64,000 nt of DNA from Pseudomonas sp. Choline-02u-1 (GCF_002836515.1 NZ_PJBC01000004.1:186001-250000); one strand, 5' to 3'. Positions 27,838 to 35,654 are shown, counted from the first letter of the stretch. Numbers and translations are program-made. Notes: generated by a model not told the origin, from the letters alone.

Positions 27838-28254
27838 GAACACCCTGAAGCCTGTGGATAACTCTGTTGATGGAAACTTCTTGGATCCAGTATCCCTGCC
27901 TGTTTCAAGCAACTATAAGCACTGATCATTTTTTGCTCGCATCAATAAAGAACTGCGAGAACAGCGATTTGCGGACAAGATGAGAATGAATTCATGAACA
28001 TGAATTCGAACACCCTCCTGCTTATCCATATGTGCATAACCCGCCCGTTGAAAGGCATCACCGCGTCAATTCAATGATTCACAAGCACAGAAGTCCGATA
28101 TTTCCACGCACGCAGGCCATCCGACTCGGCATTTCGAGCAGTGCAACGCCGCGCACGGCAACCCTGCGTAAAAGACAATTTGATCTTCGCTCAAAAATAG
28201 TCTGAATTCAGGGGTTTACAGAATCAGCCCAATCGCTATAATCGTCGCCCACAC
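27838..28254. other. Intergenic region before tRNA-Thr
   Basis: 417 bases with no gene seen. It contains two matches to the DnaA box TTATNCACA (27853-27861 and 28031-28039, both on the minus strand) and the tRNA promoter at its end. A third perfect box lies 240 bases upstream in the methyltransferase gene (27604-27612). Confidence 0.5.
28215..28242 (+). promoter_or_regulatory. Sigma-70 promoter of tRNA-Thr
   Basis: TTTACA at 28215-28220, a 16-base spacer and a perfect TATAAT at 28237-28242, 13 bases upstream of the tRNA. Confidence 0.75.
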
Positions 28255-28330
<76 letters not shown>

Positions 28331-28339
28331 TACAAAATA

Positions 28340-28370
28340 AAGCCCCTGCAGAAATGCAGGGGCTTTGTTG
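28340..28370 (+). terminator. Rho-independent terminator of tRNA-Thr
   Basis: AAGCCCCTGCA and TGCAGGGGCTT arms around GAAA, followed by a T-rich tail. Confidence 0.9.
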
Positions 28371-28741
28371 TTTCCGGGGCGTGGGTATTTCGACAATTTC
28401 ATTTCCAGTGCAAATAGTCCTCCACTCACACGTCGCCCGATTAGCCACACGTCCTTTGACACACATCCAAAGCATGCACTCCAACCGCCGGCCCGCCTGC
28501 GGATTCAAACTCGAGAACATCTGCAAGCCATCAATCTAAGTCACCCTATGAAGCCCTCGTAGATACGAGGGCTTTTTGCGTTTCAGGCCTGCCGAAAACC
28601 TGCGCACCTCACACCCGGTTGCCGAATGGGAACTAAATGCCGACTGCGGCAATCCCTAAACAGGTACTGAGCTGTGGAGCAGTCATGCCCCTTCATCTCG
28701 TAACGAATGGACTGAACGCATGACATGGACTTAAAGATCCG
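28371..28741. other. Intergenic region with an orphan terminator
   Basis: 371 bases without a supported protein gene. The only clear structure is the terminator at 28551-28579, which follows no annotated gene. A small RNA or gene remnant between about 28390 and 28550 is possible but not demonstrated. Confidence 0.4.
28551..28579 (+). terminator. Rho-independent terminator without an upstream gene
   Basis: AAGCCCTCGT and ACGAGGGCTT arms around AGAT, then TTTTTGCG. It is a strong canonical hairpin in the plus direction. Confidence 0.8.
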
Positions 28742-29539
28742 ATGAATTCAACATCAGAAACGTCAAACGGCTCCGCACGCTCCCGGCGAATCAATGACTT
28801 TGCTGACTGCCGCAATATTGCTCACGGCGCTGTATTCATCATTGCTTCGGGCAACTCCGCGAAGGATTTTCCGATCAGAGAGTTCGCTGGCATTCCAATG
28901 ATCACGGTGAACGGCGCGATATCAATGTTCATGGAAACGGGCATTGAACCGTTCTTCTACGCCTGCACCGATACCAGTTTTTCAAAGCAACAGCCTGAAC
29001 TGTTTGCCTATGCGATGCGCATTAGTCAGCGCGTAGCTTTGTGGGGGAACCAGGCGGAGGAACTTGCCGTTGAACCGACGGGCGATCTCTATCTGCTCAA
29101 GAAAGCGCCCAAGCCAACACTGACTGAATGGCTACTGCGTATCGACAAGGATCTGGTACGTAATCGCGCTGTTCTGGGTAGCCGAAACCGGAGTATCGGC
29201 TTCAGCAAAAACCTCGCTAACGGTTTCTTTGATGCTCGCACCGTTTTGTACCTCGCACTCCAGATTGCCTGTCACGCAGGTTTCTCCAAGGTGTTTTTGG
29301 TGGGAGCGGATATGAACCAGTCTGCCGGGCGCTTTTACGAGACTGATGGCAGCTCCATCTCCCCGTGCGGGCTGGACCAGCATTTTCATTCCAGAATTCT
29401 TCCATCTCTGAAACTCATGTCGGAGAAAGTCGTCGGCAGTAAGTTTGCCGTTTACAACTTATCGCCCACTTCGCGAATTCCATCCAGCGTCATTCCCGTC
29501 AAAACCCTCGACGAAGTCAAAGCGATAATTCAGAGCTGA
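28742..29539 (+). CDS. Sialyltransferase-like / DUF115-like protein, possible LPS biosynthesis
   Basis: 265 residues, no signal peptide. The N-terminal VFIIASGNSAKDFPI followed by ITVNGA, and the later ALQIACHAGFSKVFLVGADM, recall the fold shared by DUF115/MptE-like proteins and GT42-type sialyltransferases, in which a Rossmann-like first lobe begins with (I/V)xxxGxS. Pseudomonas annotations often call such proteins LPS core biosynthesis proteins. I infer a carbohydrate or nucleotide-sugar role but cannot name a reaction. It is more AT-rich and less codon-biased than core genes, directly 3' of tRNA-Thr, and so looks horizontally acquired. Its end overlaps the RES toxin gene on the other strand by 10 bases. 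Confidence 0.65.
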   Translation: MNSTSETSNGSARSRRINDFADCRNIAHGAVFIIASGNSAKDFPIREFAGIPMITVNGAISMFMETGIEPFFYACTDTSFSKQQPELFAYAMRISQRVALWGNQAEELAVEPTGDLYLLKKAPKPTLTEWLLRIDKDLVRNRAVLGSRNRSIGFSKNLANGFFDARTVLYLALQIACHAGFSKVFLVGADMNQSAGRFYETDGSSISPCGLDQHFHSRILPSLKLMSEKVVGSKFAVYNLSPTSRIPSSVIPVKTLDEVKAIIQS

Positions 29540-30210
29540 CTGACCTCAAACACAAACGAAATCTTGCCCTGACTCGCATTCCAGACATAGCGCAAATGCT
29601 TGCCCTGCCTCGGAATCGAAACCGCCGGAGGCCGGAACGCCGCAACACATTCCTGCCCAGGCAAACGCACGCTGTTGTAGAGCAGGCCCCAGGATTGAGC
29701 ATCGCGCAATTGCCGCGCAAATACCTGGGATGGCCCGTAGGCTCCGGGGTCGGGCTGATGCAAATGATCGAAGCCCCGGCGAACGTCATGCAGCGGTTTG
29801 ATCACCTGATTGACGTAAGTGCGCATGGTCAATTCGAGGTCGGCTTCGTGGGTCGCGGCGAGAAAGCGCTCCTGATGAAAACAGGTTTCGGCGATGGCCG
29901 CTGCCTGGCTGCTGGCGGCGTAGTACACGCCAAAAGTACCGTCGCTGAAACGGCTGCGTTTACCGACATGAGTGAACGCGGCCATCACCGGACTGGAACC
30001 GGGGCCGGACAGACGATCTTCCGGGCGCACGCGAGCCAGTACGCCGGCCTGTTCGATCAGCCGATCATTGGTCAGCGCTTCGATGGCGTAGGCCACTTCG
30101 AGGTCTTCGGGGTCGAGGACGTCCTCGAACAGCGCAATCGGCGGGAAGCTGCTGTTGACGATGCGATAGGCCCGCGGCCACGGCACATCGACCAGCGCCG
30201 GGGTTTTCAA
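29530..30210 (-). CDS. RES-domain toxin (NAD+ phosphorylase / NADase) of a type II toxin-antitoxin pair
   Basis: 226 residues. RES-domain toxins (MbcT, ParT, P. putida RES) deplete NAD+ by phosphorolysis or hydrolysis, or modify targets with it. The core is readable: Arg16 in YRIVNS, the SRFSDGTFGVYYAASSQAA block, Glu108 in AIAETCFHQE and a late Ser in WGLLYNSVR. Its start overlaps the antitoxin stop by four bases, the usual antitoxin-first order. It belongs to the accessory block next to tRNA-Thr. Confidence 0.9.
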   Translation of the reverse strand: MKTPALVDVPWPRAYRIVNSSFPPIALFEDVLDPEDLEVAYAIEALTNDRLIEQAGVLARVRPEDRLSGPGSSPVMAAFTHVGKRSRFSDGTFGVYYAASSQAAAIAETCFHQERFLAATHEADLELTMRTYVNQVIKPLHDVRRGFDHLHQPDPGAYGPSQVFARQLRDAQSWGLLYNSVRLPGQECVAAFRPPAVSIPRQGKHLRYVWNASQGKISFVFEVSQL

Positions 30211-30614
30211 CCGCGCACTCCGTCGAGGTAGCGGCGCACATCGGCAATGTCGACCACCCGGCCCGCCAGCATGTAGTCGATGGCAGTTTTGCCATTGAAC
30301 GGTGCCGCCATGTTAGGGCTGCTGACCCAAGCGTAAGCGCGCTCGCGGCTGTTGCTGAAGATGATGCTCAGCGCCTTGTGAATGCCCATCAAGTAAGAAA
30401 TGCGCTCGAGGGTGTCATGGGGCAGGCGTATGTTTGGCAGGTGCTTGTATTTATAGAACGTAGTGTTGCCGACTCCTCCGAGCAGGGTGCGCTGTTGCTC
30501 GGCGTTGCAGCCCCAATGTTCCATGAGGTTGAAAAAGAACTTCAGCGCAACGCGGCCAGCTTCGGGGGCGTCAAGTTGTTCGCGCGGGTTTAACGCTATA
30601 GATGAAGTTGGCAT
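30207..30614 (-). CDS. Xre/MbcA/ParS toxin-binding antitoxin
   Basis: 135 residues. The N-terminal helical DNA-binding part (about 20-75, with LKFFFNLMEHWGCNAEQQRTLL) is followed by the MbcA/ParS toxin-binding domain (LERISYLMGIHKALSIIF ... AYAWVSSPNMAAPFNGKTAIDYML). The C-terminus inserts into the RES active site in known complexes. It precedes the toxin with an ATGA overlap and probably represses its own promoter in the 322-base upstream region. Confidence 0.9.
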   Translation of the reverse strand: MPTSSIALNPREQLDAPEAGRVALKFFFNLMEHWGCNAEQQRTLLGGVGNTTFYKYKHLPNIRLPHDTLERISYLMGIHKALSIIFSNSRERAYAWVSSPNMAAPFNGKTAIDYMLAGRVVDIADVRRYLDGVRG

Positions 30615-30936
30615 CGGGCCGCCTCCAGAGAAATCATCGTGTCGTGAGAGTAGTACATATCGGTACCTTTGCTAAAAATCAATACACAAACGGACGATAA
30701 AGCAGGCTGAACAAACCGTCTTTCCTGCACAAATATTCCGTCCTTTTTTGATCTCCATCACCCCCACCCAGCCAAAAAACCCGATCCTCCGTCAGCCTCC
30801 AGCCATCGGCGGGGAAATCAATTCACTACTAAATCCGCGACAACTATGCTCAGGTGCAGGAATATAGCCGGCATATGGCGCCGTTTCGGTCGTTTCGTAA
30901 ACAACAATACCCAGCCCACTTCAGAGGGCATTACCC
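30615..30936. other. Divergent intergenic region, RES/Xre operon and lysR
   Basis: 322 bases without a gene, AT-rich near 30650-30760. It should contain the promoter and operator of the toxin-antitoxin pair; AGTACATATCGGTACCT at about 30651 is an imperfect palindrome in the right place. The lysR promoter would be on the right side. Confidence 0.4.
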
Positions 30937-31863
30937 ATGGATAGCAGAACCTTACGCAACCTCATGCGCATCGTGCAGACCGGCTCGTTGTCGGCTGCAG
31001 CCGAGCATTCGTGCCTGACCGTGCAGGCCTTGGCTGCACAGTTGAACAAGGTCGAAGAACAGTTCGGTTTCCGCTTGTTTCGTCGTTCCAACAAGGGCCT
31101 GACGCTGACACCGCAAGGCACGGAGCTCACGCCTTACATCGACAAAGTGTTGATCGCCACGCGACAGATGGAAGAAAAGGTCGAGGCGCTGAAGGTGCCG
31201 GGACAGCGGACATTGAAGGTGGCGCTGAACAACACGCTGTCGCCTGACTTCAACCGGCGCATGATCGGACGTCTGATCGAGGTGTTTGCCGATTACCAGA
31301 TGGAATTCAGCTACGCCGAGTCGATGGAAAATCTCAGCAAGCTGAAGAACGAAGATTTCGACCTTGCCGTGCTCATCGGCCCACAACGCCCGGGACTGCC
31401 GAGCATCGTGCTGCCAGACGTGCAGGTACAGGTGGTCGGTGCCCATTGCGGACAGGAGAACGATCCGCTGACCTTGCTTGGCAACAAATTCCAGGTGCGT
31501 CCTGCGGAAGACTGTCCGTATTCCCACAGCTTTTTGCGTTTTCTCGACGCTGGGCTGGGCAACCACGAGAATGGCCAGCGCATGGTCTATTCCTGCAGCG
31601 AAACCCTGACGTTGTCGCTGATTACGCAGATGGACGCAGTCGGCATGGTCTCGCGTGAAGCGGCGCAGAAGAACGGTCTGACAATTTTTCCCGGTTTCGA
31701 GGACTTTCTCGAAGTGCGCCTGGCGGTGAACAATCCGGAGTTGTCGAGCCAGGCGTTGAGCGATGTCGTCGATTTGCCGTTACATGAACGAGCCGAGCGC
31801 AATGTACGCAGCCGTCCCCACCGCCACACTGAGAAAGAGGTTTTTGCTGAAATACGCACATAG
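30937..31863 (+). CDS. LysR family transcriptional regulator facing the dioxygenase/AzlCD operon
   Basis: 308 residues. The winged helix-turn-helix (residues about 3-62: RTLRNLMRIVQTGSLSAAAE, then FGFRLFRRSNKGLTLTPQG) precedes a substrate-binding domain (about 90-290). It is convergent with azlD, and its last 84 bases overlap azlD coding sequence, giving it a basic 28-residue tail (VRSRPHRHTEKEV). It is the only regulator next to the operon at 31780-33992 and is the natural candidate to sense its amino acid substrate. That link is inference. Confidence 0.88.
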   Translation: MDSRTLRNLMRIVQTGSLSAAAEHSCLTVQALAAQLNKVEEQFGFRLFRRSNKGLTLTPQGTELTPYIDKVLIATRQMEEKVEALKVPGQRTLKVALNNTLSPDFNRRMIGRLIEVFADYQMEFSYAESMENLSKLKNEDFDLAVLIGPQRPGLPSIVLPDVQVQVVGAHCGQENDPLTLLGNKFQVRPAEDCPYSHSFLRFLDAGLGNHENGQRMVYSCSETLTLSLITQMDAVGMVSREAAQKNGLTIFPGFEDFLEVRLAVNNPELSSQALSDVVDLPLHERAERNVRSRPHRHTEKEVFAEIRT

Positions 31864-32097
31864 CAACGTCGGAATTGCGGCATAGAATTCCGGGCGATCG
31901 AGCTGAATCTGCCGGTCCTTGATCAACAGGGGCGTGAGGCTGATCGCAGCGACGATCGCCACCGGCAAATATTCCAACGCCCGCGCCACGAACGGCGGCC
32001 AGTGTTCGGTGTTGATCTGCAGCGGCAAGGCGCGCGGCAGAAAGGTCACGGCCATCATCAGCACCACCACCAGAATCAGGAACGTTTGGTCAGGCAT
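31780..32097 (-). CDS. azlD: AzlD-type branched-chain amino acid exporter small subunit
   Basis: 105 residues, about four hydrophobic helices, starting MPDQTFLILVVVLMMAVTFLP. AzlD proteins pair with AzlC to export branched-chain amino acids and analogues. The ATG at 32097 overlaps the azlC 3' end by 22 bases. The longer frame to 32223 lies within azlC. The 3' end overlaps lysR on the opposite strand. Confidence 0.87.
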   Translation of the reverse strand: MPDQTFLILVVVLMMAVTFLPRALPLQINTEHWPPFVARALEYLPVAIVAAISLTPLLIKDRQIQLDRPEFYAAIPTLLCAYFSKNLFLSVAVGTAAYIALGSFM

Positions 32098-32792
32098 ACA
32101 CCTACTCCGCAGCCCACGAACGTGGCGATAAATACGTTGAAGGGCGAACTGCCGATCAAGCTCAGGGCGCCCATGCAGACGACGGCAGCGGCCGCTGCGA
32201 TCAGCTTGTTGCGCGTGTTGCACAGCGAGACCAGCACGTAGAGCATCATCGCCGTCAGCGCATAGTCGAGCTGATATTTGATCAGATGCGCCGCGTATTG
32301 CGCGCAGACCGCGCCAAGCAAACCGCCGAGCACCCAGGAGGTGTGGCAGAACAGGTTGAAACCGATCAGGTAACGCACATTGACCGGGGCGCCTGTGCCG
32401 AGTTTGACGCTGTGCAAAGCGAAGGATTCATCCGTCAGGCCACCAGCGTATGCCCAACGCTCCATGCGGCTCAAACCAAGGGCTCGCAAGGCCTTGGCCA
32501 TGTACACCGACATCAGCATGTGCCGCGCATTGATCAGGAAAGTGGTCAGCACAATGGTGGTCAGCGATGCGCCGCTGGAGATCAGCGCCAGCGCAGCGAA
32601 TTGCGAAGCGCCAGCATAAACAAACAAGCACATCGCCACTGGCAGCCACATCGGCAGCCCGGCGTTGACCGCCATCAGCCCGAAGACAAACGACACGGTG
32701 AAGTACCCGGCGACCACCGGGCTGGCTTCGGCAAACGTGCGCGACGGCTGGTGAGTCGCCATCAGCGGCGCGCTGCCGGACCTTTCATTCAT
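32076..32792 (-). CDS. azlC: AzlC family branched-chain amino acid exporter large subunit
   Basis: 238 residues with several transmembrane helices. Family landmarks are FAEASPVVAGYFTVSFVFGL, FVYAGASQFAAL and TTFLINARHMLMS. With AzlD it forms an export system (LIV-E family; AzlCD, BrnFE, YgaZH) for leucine/isoleucine/valine, methionine or analogues. The start overlaps the acetyltransferase stop (ATGA), so it is translated as part of the dioxygenase operon. Confidence 0.92.
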   Translation of the reverse strand: MNERSGSAPLMATHQPSRTFAEASPVVAGYFTVSFVFGLMAVNAGLPMWLPVAMCLFVYAGASQFAALALISSGASLTTIVLTTFLINARHMLMSVYMAKALRALGLSRMERWAYAGGLTDESFALHSVKLGTGAPVNVRYLIGFNLFCHTSWVLGGLLGAVCAQYAAHLIKYQLDYALTAMMLYVLVSLCNTRNKLIAAAAAVVCMGALSLIGSSPFNVFIATFVGCGVGVCLTKRS

Positions 32793-33256
32793 AGATCCCT
32801 CTCAAATGTTCGTTCGCCGTGAGGTTCGCAAAAACCCTGGGCGGTCCAGAATCGCTTGCCCGCGAGGTTAGCATCGTCGACGAACAGAAACATCCGCAGC
32901 ACCCCGACCCGCTTCATGTCGGATGACGCGGCTTCGACCAGGCGCTGGCCCACACCCTGGCTGCGATAGCGCGGGCTGACAGCCAGATGATTGATCGTGC
33001 CGCGACTGCCGAGCATGCCGCCCAGCACCGCGCCGACGATTTCGCCGTCGACATCGAACGCCAGATACGCCGTGGTGGTTTTCTGGATCAATACACCGCG
33101 CAGGCATTTGGCGTCCTGCCATTGGCAGAACGACACTTCGTCGAACTGGCGGAAGAAGCGTTCCATGCGCTGGGCATCCTTGGTGGTAGCGCGGCGCAAT
33201 ACCACAGGCGTTGAGCACTCGACGCCGTCGATTGGGGTGATCTGATTAGCGAACAA
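32789..33256 (-). CDS. GNAT family N-acetyltransferase
   Basis: Cytosolic acetyltransferase of about 140-160 residues. The GNAT core is clear: VLRRATTKDAQRMERF at the first strand, GTINHLAVSPRYRSQGVGQRL with the acetyl-CoA pyrophosphate loop (R-x-x-G-x-G), and LFVDDANLAGKRFWTAQGF near the end. The start is undecided: TTG at 33256, GTG at 33205 (directly at the first strand) or ATG at 33319, the last overlapping the dioxygenase gene by 74 bases. Operon position between an amino acid dioxygenase and an amino acid exporter suggests a free amino acid as substrate. Confidence 0.8.
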   Translation of the reverse strand: MFANQITPIDGVECSTPVVLRRATTKDAQRMERFFRQFDEVSFCQWQDAKCLRGVLIQKTTTAYLAFDVDGEIVGAVLGGMLGSRGTINHLAVSPRYRSQGVGQRLVEAASSDMKRVGVLRMFLFVDDANLAGKRFWTAQGFCEPHGERTFERDL

Positions 33257-33992
33257 TGTCGAAAGCGGTCCCGGGCCGCGAGAAGGAAATCGCCAGAATC
33301 TGCCGGTACGCCATGGCATGAGTGTGGGTGTTGCGCGCCGGAGTCACGTAATGGCGCATGTCGCGATCGAGGAAGTAAGTGGTATCGAGAATTTCCTCGT
33401 AAGTGGTCGCTGCCAGTTGCTGCTGATGGACGTCGTATAAGCGACTCTCCGCACCCTCGACATTATTGCGCCCCCAGAAGTGCACACCGCTGAACGGATA
33501 GCCATCGCAGTGAATGCCTTCCGGGGTGATTTCCAGCTGTTTGCCGGGTTTGATCTCGATGCGGATCTGATGAATCTGGCACTGCCAGATTTCATCGTGC
33601 AACTCTTCCGGCAGCACGCTTTTGTACACTTCGAAATCAGTGTCGATCAGGCTGCGCATCACCGGCGAAGTAATCACTTCCTCGGAAAAGTCCTGGAAGT
33701 GGCGCACCACGCCGCCGACATAGGCATTGTTCTCTTTCGATTGCACATAGGGGCGATGCTCAAGCTGGGTGAGTCCGCGGGTTTTCGGGTTGTATTCAAA
33801 GTCACTGTAACGACGGTAGCGCATGCCGGCTTCGGCCTGACCGTAGTAACTGTCAGGCTCCATGTTTTCCCAACTTTTGGTCAGTCTGACGAAGTCGGCA
33901 AAATGACCGTAGAGATTGAAGTCACCACCCTGGACGTTGACAAATTTGTCGCGCCGTAGCGATTCGCCCACTTCTCTGTTCAAAACGATCAT
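33246..33992 (-). CDS. 2-oxoglutarate/Fe(II) amino acid dioxygenase (PF10014, isoleucine hydroxylase-like)
   Basis: 248 residues. The double-stranded beta-helix facial triad is visible: His161-x-Asp163 in EGIHCDGYPFSGVHFWGR and the distal His214 in MRHYVTPARN. Arg230 (MAYRQILAISF) is the likely 2-oxoglutarate anchor. The family (2OG-Fe_Oxy_2) includes L-isoleucine 4-hydroxylase and relatives that hydroxylate or sulfoxidise Leu, Met, Val and Thr-like side chains. GGAG eight bases before the ATG at 33992 fixes the start. It is first in an operon with a GNAT enzyme and AzlCD. A perfect CCTAAT/ATTAGG palindrome lies about 27 bases upstream. Confidence 0.88.
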   Translation of the reverse strand: MIVLNREVGESLRRDKFVNVQGGDFNLYGHFADFVRLTKSWENMEPDSYYGQAEAGMRYRRYSDFEYNPKTRGLTQLEHRPYVQSKENNAYVGGVVRHFQDFSEEVITSPVMRSLIDTDFEVYKSVLPEELHDEIWQCQIHQIRIEIKPGKQLEITPEGIHCDGYPFSGVHFWGRNNVEGAESRLYDVHQQQLAATTYEEILDTTYFLDRDMRHYVTPARNTHTHAMAYRQILAISFSRPGTAFDIVR

Positions 33993-34018
33993 TACCAATT
34001 CTCCGCTGCGTTGAACGC

Positions 34019-34032
34019 CCTAATCTATTAGG
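34019..34032. promoter_or_regulatory. Palindromic operator candidate upstream of the dioxygenase operon
   Basis: CCTAATCTATTAGG: six-base perfect arms with a two-base centre, 27 bases before the dioxygenase ATG. A second motif, TTGAAAC repeated directly at 34070 and 34082, lies further upstream. The binding protein is unknown. Confidence 0.5.
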
Positions 34033-34167
34033 TGGAGAAATGGCGTCCATGAGAAAGAATTTCAGGCATTTGAAACACTGCTTGAAACGAAATTCGCAGC
34101 GCTTTAAAAACAACTTTCACATCACAAAAACACTGGTTTTTCCGGTTTCCGTCGAAAAAACGTCGAA

Positions 34168-34195
34168 AAAAAACCCCGAGCGAATCGGGGTTTTC
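34168..34195 (-). terminator. Terminator of the oprD-family gene
   Basis: Read on the minus strand: AAAACCCCGAT, a short loop, CTCGGGGTTTTTTTT. It is placed 26 bases after the oprD stop. Confidence 0.9.
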
Positions 34196-34221
34196 TCATT
34201 TCTCTTACAGCGGATCGATCA

Positions 34222-35526
34222 TCAGAAGATGTTGATCGGGTAGTCCACGAATACACGCACCTCGTTACCGCTGACGTTGTATTCACTGGACTTCTGCGAC
34301 ACACGCAGGATCGAGCTGCGCAGCTTCACGCTCAGGTCTTTGGCCGGGCCACTTTGCACGACGTACTTGAACTGGTTGAAGATTTCGCGCTCGGTGCCGC
34401 CTTCGCTGGTGGAGGTGGTGATGTTGTCGCCACGTACGTAAGCAAAGTTGTAGCTCAGACCCGGAACGCCAAACGAACCGAAGTCCAGGCCGTAGCCCAG
34501 TTGCCAGCTGCGTTCGTCTTCGGCGTTGAAGTCGGACCAGTAGGAGTTGGCCAGGTAGATGGAGTTACCACCGTCGCCGACACGACCCTGATCTTTCTGG
34601 TAACCGCCATAGGCGTAACCGAGGTTGCTGTCGCCAGTGGAACGCTGATGCGCCACGGTGAACGAGTGCGGGCCGGTGGCGAACGTGGCTGCCAGGCTCC
34701 AGATCTTGTTGTCGCGACCGGTGACGATGCTTTCGCCCGGCACGGTGTTTTCTCGCACGTACGAGCTGTCGAGTTTGGTGCGATAGCCGTTGAAGTCCAG
34801 GGTCAGCGACTGATCCTTGTTGAACGGGATGACGTAGTTGGCATTCACGTATTGTTTCTTCAGGACGTCTTCGACGTCGGACGCATACAGAGCGCCTTTG
34901 AAGTTTTCGGTGAACTGATAGCTGCCGCCCAACACGTTGATCGACTTCAGACCGCCGCTGTCACGGCCTTCATCGCTCTTGCGCGACTCGGCGGTGAAAC
35001 GACCGGCGTTCAATTCCAGACCTTCGATCTCACGGGAAGTGACCAGAGTCCCGGTGTAACTTTCCGGCAGCAGACGCACGTTGTCGTAGCTCAGCACCGG
35101 CAAGGCCGGCATCTGGTCGCCGTAGGTCAGCACGGTGTTGGAGAAACGGAATTTGACCGCGGCGCCGCCCTTGGCGATGTCGTGGTTCGCGCGACCGTCA
35201 TTTTCCTGCCTGAAGAAATCGATACCGCCAGCGCCGCTGCGGCCCTTGCCGCCATCCAGACGCAAGGCGTACAGACCGAAAGCGTCCACACCGACACCGA
35301 CAGTGCCTTGGGTGAAGCCCGACGAGAACGTACCGATGGCCGCTTGGCCCCATTCGGCCTTGTCCTTGTTTCCGTCTTTGTAATCACGATTGATGTAGGC
35401 GTTGCGCAGCAGCACTTTCAGGCTGCTGTCTTCAACGAAGCCCTTGGATTCGGCCTGGTCGTTTGCCATGGCCTGTGTAGCACTCAACATCCCCAGTGCG
35501 ATCAGACTGATTCGCTTGTTCAACAT
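34222..35526 (-). CDS. OprD family outer-membrane porin
   Basis: 434 residues. A signal peptide (ISLIALGMLSATQAMA) is followed by an 18-strand barrel with the OprD-family opening FVEDSSLKVLLRNAYINRDY and ends in aromatic FVDYPINIF. Members admit basic amino acids, dipeptides or aromatic/other carboxylates, and the substrate cannot be read from sequence; the segment FSSGFTQGTVGVGVDAFGLY is common to all. AAGGA precedes the ATG at 35526. A possible leader peptide ends 13 bases upstream. The nearby amino acid genes make an amino acid substrate plausible. Confidence 0.92.
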   Translation of the reverse strand: MLNKRISLIALGMLSATQAMANDQAESKGFVEDSSLKVLLRNAYINRDYKDGNKDKAEWGQAAIGTFSSGFTQGTVGVGVDAFGLYALRLDGGKGRSGAGGIDFFRQENDGRANHDIAKGGAAVKFRFSNTVLTYGDQMPALPVLSYDNVRLLPESYTGTLVTSREIEGLELNAGRFTAESRKSDEGRDSGGLKSINVLGGSYQFTENFKGALYASDVEDVLKKQYVNANYVIPFNKDQSLTLDFNGYRTKLDSSYVRENTVPGESIVTGRDNKIWSLAATFATGPHSFTVAHQRSTGDSNLGYAYGGYQKDQGRVGDGGNSIYLANSYWSDFNAEDERSWQLGYGLDFGSFGVPGLSYNFAYVRGDNITTSTSEGGTEREIFNQFKYVVQSGPAKDLSVKLRSSILRVSQKSSEYNVSGNEVRVFVDYPINIF

Positions 35527-35539
35527 TTTGTTTTCCTTA

Positions 35540-35635
35540 TCACGGGTTGAAACGCGCTGTGTCGAACGGCTGAAACGGCGCTTTTGCACTCTTGTATTCA
35601 CCCCGAAACAAAAAGACCCGCCACCGATGATTCAT
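35540..35635 (-). CDS. Possible 31-residue leader peptide of the oprD-family gene
   Basis: A short reading frame immediately upstream of oprD, beginning MNHRWRVFLFRGEYKSAK and ending FNP, with TGA at 35542-35540, 13 bases before the porin ATG. GGAG lies 11 bases before its ATG. Its start codon sits in the loop of a terminator-like hairpin (CCCGCC/GGCGGG, then TCTTTTTG). Five Arg and two Lys in 31 residues would suit attenuation by basic amino acid supply or leader-coupled translation. Too short for codon statistics, so treat as a hypothesis. Confidence 0.4.
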   Translation of the reverse strand: MNHRWRVFLFRGEYKSAKAPFQPFDTARFNP

Positions 35636-35654
35636 GGCGGGCCTGCTCCTTTTT
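35613..35654. terminator. Hairpin in the oprD leader (terminator/attenuator candidate)
   Basis: CCCGCC and GGCGGG arms enclose ATGAATCATCGGT on the minus strand, followed by TCTTTTTG. T-rich flanks occur on both strands. If it terminates on the minus strand it would control entry into oprD. Confidence 0.5.
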
